Assembly: GCA_017938565.1 (NCBI GenBank)
Contig: JAGBBI010000183.1
Span: forward strand, 1 to 14,153
Source: Clostridia bacterium
Lineage (GTDB): Bacteria; Bacillota_A; Clostridia; Christensenellales; UBA1242
Length of the DNA: 14,153 nt
Direction: 5' to 3'
The notes under the pieces were generated by a model. The model was given only the letters and a program-made list of their open reading frames with translations. It did not search any database and was not told the DNA's origin. Numbering within the stretch: the first letter of the stretch is position 1; the number at the start of each line of letters is the position of its first letter. Below, in pieces: positions 1 to 8,400 of this stretch. The translations under genes were made by a program, and so were the position numbers.

Positions 1-143
1 ATGAATTGATGCTTCGCGTCATGATTTCTCGCTTCGCTCCATGATTTGAATTGCCCCCCAAAAAATGCGCTGTCAGGCGCAATTCATGGCGCAGCCAATT
101 CATGCACCGCAAGGTGCAATTCATGCCCGTGAGGGCAATTCAT
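1..143. repeat. Array of short hairpins separated by AATTCAT
   Basis: Four exact AATTCAT heptamers (81-87, 97-103, 118-124, 137-143) alternate with small GC-rich palindromes. The stems are TGCGCT/GGCGCA (66-81), GGC/GCC (88-96), GCACC-GCAA-GGTGC (104-117) and GCCC-GTGA-GGGC (125-136). A related stem, GATGC-TTC-GCGTC, lies at 8-20, and partial GAATT units occur near 2-7 and 47-52. Two loops, GCAA and GTGA, fit the GNRA tetraloop pattern on the plus strand. A run of six C followed by six A (54-65) interrupts the array. The stem sequences differ between units while the linker is constant, so this is neither a simple tandem repeat nor CRISPR. The array probably continues beyond the left edge. I recall similar ATGAATTG-hairpin arrays between genes in gut Clostridia, but I cannot check this here. 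It lies at the recombinase end of the element, so it may be host sequence next to the attachment junction. Confidence 0.85.
60..81 (-). terminator. Intrinsic terminator for the recombinase gene
   Basis: Read on the minus strand, a 6-bp stem (TGCGCC/AGCGCA, one G-U pair) with a 4-nt loop is followed at once by six T (plus-strand A at 60-65) and then six G. It lies about 60 nt after the recombinase stop codon and is made from one unit of the AATTCAT hairpin array. The stem is short but GC-rich, and no other U-tract hairpin lies downstream of the gene. Confidence 0.5.
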
Positions 144-1846
144 TGGTCTAATTGCTGCCTGTGGTGCTGTGAACAAAGAGAGGAAACTTTTGCGGAGTTC
201 TTCCTTTTACCTTCTATGCCAAGTGTTTTCGGTGGCTTATCTGGTGAAAAGCGTAAATACCAATCAAAGCCATCTTTGTGTGCTACAATCTTTGTTATAA
301 AGGCTCTAATCACATCCTCTGGTATATCGTCTGTATCAGAGGGATTGACCGACTGCTCCAAATAATATTTGAGAATTGTAATTTTTTCTTCGTGTGTTGC
401 ATCCTCAACTTCAATGGTATCAGGTTGCAATTCCGCAATCTCTTTTTGAATATTTTCAAGCCTCTTTTCGATTTCCTCTTTTTTGGCTTTAAAAACATCT
501 CTACTTATTTCGCCATCGGCTCGCATTTCAATTAGATTATGTAATCTGTTACTTAATTTCTTTTCTTCATCTTGCTTTTGGTTAATTATTTTTGAATTGT
601 CGCTTATTGGTTCTTCGTCATCAATATGTTTTTCTAACATTGATTCCGCAAGTGCTAACACTTCCGCTGTATCTCTTAAATATTCACGGAAAATATGTTT
701 AGCCATCATTTGCAACTTCCAACCGGCAATCATCGGAACTTCACAAATACCTTCCGTTGATAGCCCCTTATTCTGTCGGGTCTTTAATGAGCCGGTGCGG
801 ATTGAACTGTAACATTGATAACCATATTGTTTTCCGCTATCGGTAGTATGCCATATCTTTCTATTAAATTTGTGACCGCATTCACATATAAGAAGTTCAG
901 TCCAAACATCGCCCGGTTGCTTTTGACCTAATGGTTTTCTTTTGCCGGAGGTGACATTCGGCAATGTTCTCCTGCGGCTTTCAATCATCTTTTGTACCCT
1001 CTCAAATTCTTCCTCTGTTATAATCGGCTCGTGTGAACCCTGCACTTTTGTCAATTCGATTTCACCGAAATTACGGATTTTCTTCTGTTCGAGGAAATCA
1101 GGTGTATATTCCTTGTGATAAGTAATGATACCGCAGTAAAAAGAGTTTTGTAATATTTTTGATATGTTGCTTTCGTGCCAGTTTGATTTACCCATAGCGG
1201 TTATTCTTCCGGCTTGTTCCAGCCTAAACTTAATGGCTCTAATTCCAACGCCATCAAGATACCAGTCATATATCATTCTAACTGTTTTTGCTTGGTCTGG
1301 ATTTATAACCATATTCTTTCCTACTCTATCATATCCAAGGATATTACCATTACCATAGAATACACCATTATCCATAGATGTTTGCTGACCGCTCTTTACA
1401 CGGATTGAGGTCTTTCGGCTCTCATCTTGTGCAAGTGTAGCCATAATGGTGAGGCGTAATTCTCCGTCACCGTCAAAAGTCTTTATATTATCGTTTATGA
1501 AGAATACTTCTACACCCTTTGCCTTCAGATTGCGAGTATATTGCAAAGTGTCAACGGTATTTCTTGCAAATCTGGAAACTTCCCTTGTTAGTATTAAATC
1601 AAACTCACCAAATTCCGCATCTTCAATCATTCTCATAAATTGCGGTCTTTTTTGTGCAGAAGTGCCGGTGATACCCTCATCTACATACATTTTTACAACT
1701 TCCCATTCAGGGTGTTGTTCAAGAAAAGGCTTATACCAATCTTTTTGGTTTTCAAGTGCTGATAATTGTGCTTCGTGTTCAGTTGACACACGTGCATATA
1801 TTGCAACTTTTCTCTTTTTACGCTCTTGATTTCCGTATTGATACAT
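140..1846 (-). CDS. Large serine recombinase (site-specific integrase)
   Basis: This 568-residue protein has the layout of large serine integrases and transposases, which cut and rejoin DNA at att sites through a phosphoserine link. The N-terminal resolvase domain (about 12-155) carries the motif YARVST with catalytic Ser21, YVDEGITGTS (54-63) and TREVSRFARN (87-96) with the conserved arginines. A recombinase domain follows (about 165-290). A zinc ribbon has likely ligands Cys321, Cys323, Cys345 and Cys368, and a coiled-coil segment spans about 420-478. The length is normal for the family and no catalytic residue is missing. The start is supported by the ribosome site AAGGAGGGG 5 nt upstream. 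A near-consensus promoter lies 45-75 bp upstream, so the gene can be transcribed independently of the tail genes. The stop codon lies inside an AATTCAT unit of the left repeat array, which fits a gene abutting the element's attachment site. The exact att core cannot be found from one end. Confidence 0.95.
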   Translation of the reverse strand: MYQYGNQERKKRKVAIYARVSTEHEAQLSALENQKDWYKPFLEQHPEWEVVKMYVDEGITGTSAQKRPQFMRMIEDAEFGEFDLILTREVSRFARNTVDTLQYTRNLKAKGVEVFFINDNIKTFDGDGELRLTIMATLAQDESRKTSIRVKSGQQTSMDNGVFYGNGNILGYDRVGKNMVINPDQAKTVRMIYDWYLDGVGIRAIKFRLEQAGRITAMGKSNWHESNISKILQNSFYCGIITYHKEYTPDFLEQKKIRNFGEIELTKVQGSHEPIITEEEFERVQKMIESRRRTLPNVTSGKRKPLGQKQPGDVWTELLICECGHKFNRKIWHTTDSGKQYGYQCYSSIRTGSLKTRQNKGLSTEGICEVPMIAGWKLQMMAKHIFREYLRDTAEVLALAESMLEKHIDDEEPISDNSKIINQKQDEEKKLSNRLHNLIEMRADGEISRDVFKAKKEEIEKRLENIQKEIAELQPDTIEVEDATHEEKITILKYYLEQSVNPSDTDDIPEDVIRAFITKIVAHKDGFDWYLRFSPDKPPKTLGIEGKRKNSAKVSSLCSQHHRQQLDQ

Positions 1847-1887
1847 TTATACCCCTCCTTCTTTTCCTGCTTTTGTTAATAGTATGT

Positions 1888-2049
1888 TTAAGTATAACAT
1901 TTAAACGCTGCAATGTCAACGTACTCCTTGTAATCGTTCAATATATTCCTAAAAATATGTTCTTTAATTCTGCCTTGTTTGAATAGGTTTTCAATCAATT
2001 TCAAAGCGGCGAAAATTTTATTATATTCCTGTTCGTCTATTTTTTTCAT
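1888..2049 (-). CDS. SHOCT-like small protein next to the recombinase
   Basis: A 53-codon gene encoding a protein that begins MKKIDEQEYNKIF and ends FKCYT. Its core, with LIENLFKQGRIKEHIFRNIL at about residues 18-37, resembles the SHOCT type of short helical domain (a hydrophobic helix, then a G-x-I-x-x-x-x-F turn into a second helix). Small proteins of this kind are often encoded just upstream of serine recombinases in Clostridia. The ribosome site GGAG lies 9 nt before the chosen ATG. An in-frame ATG at 2064 would add five residues but has no ribosome site, and its own bases overlap that GGAG. The gene sits between the phage-operon terminator and the recombinase. Its last codons contain the recombinase promoter. 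It could be an excision or regulatory factor, but this is only a guess from position. Confidence 0.65.
   Translation of the reverse strand: MKKIDEQEYNKIFAALKLIENLFKQGRIKEHIFRNILNDYKEYVDIAAFKCYT
1891..1919 (-). promoter_or_regulatory. Near-consensus sigma-70 promoter of the recombinase gene
   Basis: On the minus strand a perfect -35 box TTGACA (1914-1919) is separated by exactly 17 bp from the -10 box TATACT (1891-1896). Predicted transcription starts near 1884, giving a leader of about 40 nt that contains the strong ribosome site at 1852-1860. The promoter lies inside the last codons of the upstream micro-gene. An inverted repeat GTTTAA/TTAAAC (1886-1891 and 1901-1906, 9-nt spacer) brackets the -10 box and could be an operator, but that part is speculative. 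Confidence 0.75.
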
Positions 2050-2070
2050 TAAATTAGTCTCCATATATGT

Positions 2071-2102
2071 AAAAAGGGCTACCCATCATTTGAGTAGCCC
2101 TT
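2071..2102 (-). terminator. Strong intrinsic terminator after the tail operon
   Basis: Perfect 9-bp stem AAGGGCTAC/GTAGCCCTT (2074-2082 and 2094-2102) with an 11-nt loop, followed on the minus strand by a run of five T at 2071-2075 that partly overlaps the stem base. It starts 9 nt after the stop codon of the coiled-coil gene and separates the tape measure transcription unit from the recombinase unit. Confidence 0.85.
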
Positions 2103-2110
2103 ATGTAGTA

Positions 2111-2395
2111 TTATCTTTGATTTCTGATTCTCTGTAACAATTTATCCATTTCGGATTTATAGGATTTCTTTAAATCCTGCATTTCACGCAAAATACCTTT
2201 ATATTTCTTCTTCAACTCCGACAACTCATCAAGTGCTGCCTGATGTTTAGATATAACTTCTTGCACTTCCTTGACCTTTTCAGCATCAGTAGCGAGTTGT
2301 TTCAAATAAAGATTTTCACGCTTCAATCGTTTAACTTCGCTTTCGAGTTCATCTATCCTTTTCTGATAGATGGTCGTTTTTCTTTCAATATTCAT
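2111..2395 (-). CDS. Small coiled-coil protein, unknown function
   Basis: This 94-residue, highly charged protein is almost entirely predicted helix. Heptad-like leucine and isoleucine spacing runs from about residue 10 to 90 (for example IDELESEVKRLKRENLYLKQL), and Lys, Glu and Arg dominate. I do not recognise a family. A strong ribosome site (GGAGG, 5 nt before the ATG) supports the start. It lies 65 bp after the tape measure gene and is the last gene before the terminator, so it is probably cotranscribed with it. In ordinary siphophages this position holds the distal tail protein, which this clearly is not by size or sequence. It could be a chaperone or accessory partner of the long helical tape measure, but that is inference from position and composition only. 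Confidence 0.85.
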   Translation of the reverse strand: MNIERKTTIYQKRIDELESEVKRLKRENLYLKQLATDAEKVKEVQEVISKHQAALDELSELKKKYKGILREMQDLKKSYKSEMDKLLQRIRNQR

Positions 2396-2417
2396 TTATT
2401 CCTCCGTTCAATAGTAT

Positions 2418-2446
2418 AGGCGGGAGAATAATCACCCTCACCGCCT
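2418..2446 (-). other. Intercistronic hairpin between tape measure and coiled-coil genes
   Basis: The outer stem AGGCGG/CCGCCT (2418-2423 and 2441-2446) continues past one mismatch into GAG/CTC. On the minus strand no T run follows, so it is not a classical terminator. It ends just upstream of the ribosome site of the coiled-coil gene and could protect or process the messenger or tune the ratio of the two proteins. Confidence 0.45.
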
Positions 2447-2460
2447 TATTTACTATTTCA

Positions 2461-5400
2461 TTATTTCCACTTGTTTTTATATTTGCCAAGAGAACTACCG
2501 CCCAGCATTCTATCAGCGGTCATTGCCAAAATCATATCCTCAAACTTTCCATCGTGTTGAAGTTTAGTGACAAAATCATTGTAGTCATCAACGTGGTCAA
2601 TGTTAATATTGGTATCTCCAAAAGTAACACTATGGGATTGAGATACAGTGTTATTTTTCAGTTGTGCTAACTTACCAGATATATCAGTTATACCGGTTAA
2701 TCGTGGAGATGCATCAATACCATAATCAGCATTTGCCGTCTTACTACCGATTGACAATTCTTGCAGAGCCATTTCACGCAATACATCTCTCAATTCCAAG
2801 AAGTTTTTCGTATCTTCGGCATTAAGCATAAGTTCAGGTTTGCCGGGAGTACCGTCAACCTTTGCCAAACCAGTGTAGTCAACAAGACCACCAGTTTTAT
2901 ATGCTTTAACATCAGACTTCTTGAACCAACCAGTTACGCCGCTTGACAACTTGTGGTGACGAACCTTTAAGTAACCGCTCTTTTCGTCAAGAACAGTATA
3001 TATTGGGTCGTTGCGGAAATATTGATTCTCCGGAGTGTTATCACCAGCGTAATCGTAAATCTTTGCACCCTTTGCATTGATTTTTCCACCAATGGTTATC
3101 GTTTTTTCTGGTGTTGTCGGTGTAGTGGGTTGTGTCGAAGGTGTGGTAGAGGGTGGAGTAGTCGGTGCTGAAGGAGTTGTTTCAGGATTTGTGTTATCAA
3201 CCGTTTCCTGTGCTTCTTCATCACTGGCTGCCACCATAGCCGCAGTGTTCGCTTGGATAGAATTCAATACAGATTGTACGGCTGTAAATTTCGTACTGAA
3301 ATCATCACCATACTTTGAAATTGTTCCATCCAATGCACCAGTTGCGCCATTCCAAATACTCTGCATATTTGTGGTCATAGTATATCCAACATCATTTGCA
3401 GTGGTTATTAAAGTCTCATTGATAAGACCGGAATTGTCATTCACGGCGGTAATCATATCTCCGATAAGCCCATCAACAGAGTCAAGGCGACTATTCAAAA
3501 TTGCTTCATATTCGAGATAGAGTGAGTCAAGAATTTCTCTTGTATCGCTGACCATCTTATCATATTCTGTTTGCTCCAATTCTTCATTGGCTTCCGCAAG
3601 TTCAACCGTCAACTTCTGAACCTTTGCCCTTGTCTCTTGGGAAAGGTCATTTTCGTATGCTGATAATTGTTTCTTTAAATTTCCTATATTCTGTGTTTGC
3701 TGGGAAATCTTCTTTTCGTATTCGTAGAGATTTTTTGCGGAATCAAGACTATCATTATAAGCATCAATCAATTCCTGCAAAGATTCAAGTTCAAGCGCAA
3801 TGCCTTCTTCAACCAAAGACACAATGGCTTGTTTTTCATCTTCTGCGGCAATAATAGATTCTTGTTGCAAGGCAAGAAGTTCTTCTCTACGCTCAATTAA
3901 CTCTGTGTTATATGGGTCATTGGCAAGTTGAGCGTTGATTTCTGCCAGTTCCTCCGCATACATAGAGGCTTGTGCCATATAGACATTGTAGTTTTGTCCG
4001 TGCAAGCCCATAGTAGCCATACCTTCATCTGTAAGTTGACCCCTATCTGTATGCAAATCACTATTACTCATAAGGTCGATTAAGAAATCAGCCTCTTGTG
4101 TAAGTTGAGAAATACGCTCTTGTGTATAGTCGAAATAGCCCCATTCGATTTCTCTCATAGTTTTGGCATATTCGGCTAACTCAACATTGGCTTCTGCGAT
4201 TTCTTCCTTAACACCATTTATGCTATCTTGCATCTCAAACCACGATTCAGAATATTTTTCAATTTCGCCGGAGTTCATAGCATCAGAAAAAGCCTGTGTT
4301 AAACCAGCCAATTCTTTGTTAAGCATTGCGATTCTTTGTTTTTCCACATCTTGCAACGCAATGTAATAATCTAAACTTTCCAAATATCCCTTGGTTTCTA
4401 ACAGTTCAATTCCGGTATCATATTGATTCGCTGAATGTTCTATAAGACCTAATCGACTATTAAAATCATCTTGAATATTATCAAAATTGTCCTCATAAAG
4501 TTCCGCTAAATTTTGATGCAACTCATCTATGGCATCGGAGCATTCAATGGCTTTTTCATACCAATCAGAATATGATTTAATGAGTTTTTGTGTATCTTCG
4601 TCATATTCTGAAATTTGAATACTTCCGGCACGTACTTTTTCCGCCAAATCAGAAGATAAGCCAACAGAATTAGCCTCCTGCATATAACGATTATAGGCTT
4701 GCTGCTGTAAAGCAAGTTCTTGATTTACAACGGATATTTCATCAGCAGTAGCACCAAGTTTTGTTTTAAGTGCTTTATATGTGCTTGTTGCTGTCGCTTT
4801 CAATCTATCAATTACTTGCTCAATACGCTCAATAGCAATCTCAATCCAGTCAAAAGCCTTTAATTCATCCTCTGCATTATTGGTTGACTTGTTTGAACTG
4901 CTGGAGGATTTATTGCTTGATGAACTCTTACCATAGTTGTCCGTTGAATTTCCACCAGACGTTGTACTACTATTTGCATTACCAACTCCAATACCGCCAG
5001 TAACCATAGCAGTACCGCCAACAAGGGCAGAAGCACGACCTGCAACATATCCGTTTTTAAGCAGAGATTCTGTCTGCTTATGGTTGAATACGATTGCACC
5101 TTTTGGAATATTTACAAATTCAGCACCAGTGTCACCAACCGTGTACCATCTACCAGTATGAGGGTCAACAACGATTTCTCTACCGAGTTCGCCAGTTAAT
5201 GTTTGACCGCCTTGTGCAGTACCCCAATCTCCACCTGCTTTCGCAGTACCAGTAAGATTAGCAGTACCATTTGCTTTAACACTGCCTACTGTACTAACAT
5301 AATAGGTAACAGTACGAGAAAGATTTTTCGGGTTATAGTTATCGACCTTTGTTGTGTCAATATCATATGTGACTGTTGCTTGCTTATCCTCTGGTTGATA

Positions 5401-8400
5401 ACTCAAAAGAGCAGTATCATCAATCTGCAATTTTGTCTTAATGTCATCAATAGTTAAACCAGCGATTGAGGACTTAACGGTTTCCACAGATGTTGTGTCT
5501 AACTTTAACGCCAGCAAAGCATCATTATCACTTGATGTAATCTGTGAATATAATTCATCAACTTTTGCCTGTGCATCAGTTGTGTCTAATCCAAGAGCCT
5601 TTTTCAGTTCGAGGTCATTGCAAGCCTTTTGAAAGTCCTGAATAAGTAATACTGCTTCACCAGTAGTCTCACTAACCTTTGATACATCAACATCAAGAAT
5701 TGCCGGTTCGGATAATTGCTGTTTTTGTGTAATACAGTAGGAGATAATGGAATTTGCATACTCTACTTCTTCCGAATCAACGCCGACCTTTGTTTTAAGG
5801 TCTTGCATTTGCTTGATAGTAGAATCAAGAGCATCAGACTTTTCTTTTGCGGTAGTCAAATCACTCACATCAAGAGTGATTTTCATATCGGAATGAAGTC
5901 CTCTTAAATTCTCTGCGGCAACATTAGCAGAAACAGCCAAGTCACCGATTGTCTTATTAGCCTCGTCAGCCCAAGAGAACTCTCCACCGAATTCTTCCAT
6001 TTCGCCAAACATAGCCTGAACAAGCGGAAGTGAAAGATTAAGTCCTTCGGCAAAATCTTCCATAGTCTTTGAACCAGCGATTTGATAATTTTCGCCAGAT
6101 TCATCAAGAACCATAAGTCCAGCATCGACGGCTTTTTGGCAGAAGTTTGCAATATTTAATCCAGAATAATTACCCTCATCATCATAGGTAAATAAATCAT
6201 ATACACTTTTCAAATAGGAATTTACTTTTTCAGTATCTTCCGCACCAATCGTGTCTGGAATAATAAGTTCAAGTGCCGCCTGATAATCTGTTCGTCCAAC
6301 TCTACCAAAATATTCTGAATCGGTATCATTTAATGTCTCGTTAATGCGTGTGATAGCATCAAGGGTGTCATCAAACATATCTCCACTTTGAGAAGCATTT
6401 TGAGCGTTCAGCCAGTTGTTATAGGCGTTTGTTGCTTCTTCAAGAGAAGAAGTCATAATATCGTAAGAATCACAAGTTAATTTGATTGCAGCGTTTTCTT
6501 CAAGTAAAACATCAATTTTGCCCTGAATGCTTTCTTTCTGCTCATCCGTTAAACTTGTCGAATCTTTTAATTCTTTTCTATATTTCTCAATTTGTGCGGC
6601 ATTTTCCAAGTATTTAGATTGTGCCATCACCTTATTAGTGTTGTTGATTTCTATTTGCTCATCCGACTTTGCTTCTACAATCTCTCTGACCTTTTCTGCA
6701 TTGAGTTGTAAAACACCATTGTGGTATTCTAATGCAGATGTATAATCTTTTAGTTCGTCAGAATTAAAATCATCTATTGATATGGATTCACCGGTAGATT
6801 GAGAAGAAAGAACATCTTGAACGGATGATATACCATCGGCAAGGACTTTTGTGCTTTCTGTGGCAGATTTATATTTATCCTCAATTTGAGTTAAACTTTG
6901 CGCCGTATATTCTTTTGATTCTGCAAGAGCATTCTGCCAATCTTGAAGATTCCATTCAGCGGTATCGGTATTGCAAACAATGTCATACACGGCTGTTTTA
7001 TCTTCATCGGATAAATCTTCAAACCAATCATTAAAATCATTTAATCTACCTTCAGCGATATTCCAACTTGCATCTTGAATCCATTTTGAACTATTGAATT
7101 TTTCTCTAATCTTCTTTTCTTTTGCTGCTAATTCTTCAAGTTCAGTAAATCTATCATAGTATTCTGAATAGTCAGAATCGCTTCCAAGCAAAGCATCTAT
7201 AATGCTTGCTGCGGATTCTCCACCTTCCTTAAAATCTTTATTTTCGGAAAGTTTAGTGATAAGGTCATTTCTTAATGTGACAAAATCATCATAATTATTG
7301 ACTTCTTTATCTGCATCAATCATTAACCTTTTGGCAACTAATTCATTGGCACTATCAATTTGTTCAATAACAGGGTCTAATGCACTTGCATATTTGTTAT
7401 ATGCCTCTGCTACTTTCTTAAATGTATCATTGTCAGTACCAAATTCATTTCTGATATGATTCATTACATCTTCAAGGAATTGGTAATTTTCTAATGCATC
7501 TTGAAGCGATAAATCAGACCAAACATCTGACATATCTGAATTTGGTACAAAGAATTGACCGCCCTTTGAACCATAAGAACCACTTGAAATATATCCTGCC
7601 TCTGCAAGAGATTTGAAAATATCAACATCACCGGTAGAAATGCTTGTACCTAACCAACTTTCAAGGTCTTTTCCCGCTTTTTTCGATGCTGACTCAACAC
7701 CAGCGAGTGCGACAGAAATATCAGTATCAAGTTTCTCTTTTGAAGTCTGAACAATCGCTTCGTGAAGTGTACCATATTTTTCGATTAAGGTATCAATTCC
7801 TTCTCCTGCCATTCCAAGAGCATCAAGCACATCTTGCTGTGCTGCTGCAAATTCTTCGGAAGAACCAGTTCCGTTATCAATGGCTTCCTTTAACTCCATA
7901 TACTTTGTGAGGGCAGCATATAGGTCATTGGCAGATTCAGCGGCTGCTTTACCGGAATCAATCGCTAATTGCTGTGCTTCTTCCGCTGCTTGTGCCATAC
8001 TGCTGAATATCGTAACAACGGCTGCAACTGCCGTAGCAATCAAAATAAGAGGATTAGACATTAAGGTAGCCCATAATCCCTTTAATGCCCCAGTAAGTGT
8101 AAATGTTGATGTTGTCGCTGCACCTTCAGCAGTAGCAAGCCCCATTGAAGCCAAGGCGGCTTCCGCTTCGGATTTCGTCAATCCCTGTGCTGTAAGAATG
8201 GCTATTCTTTGCTCACCGGATAGTGCTTTTGAAGAAAGAACGGCTTTTAACTGGCTCTGTGACAGATTGGCGGTCATCTTCGCCAGCATTTGCACTTTAT
8301 CTTCTCCGATATTTCCAGCCTTAACTAATTTTAGTGCAGAGTTAAATTCGTTCAATCTGATAGATGCGTTGGTAATGCCAGTAGTAAGCATTGTAAAGGC

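Noticed and set aside
1..143. CRISPR-like array
   Set aside because: The constant part is only 7 bp, the variable parts are self-complementary and 9-16 bp, and no cas genes are present.
3077..3520. Plus-strand open frame of 147 codons with a Val/Gly-rich start
   Set aside because: It is the antisense image of the Pro/Thr linker and coiled coil of the tape measure, with no domain or ribosome site.
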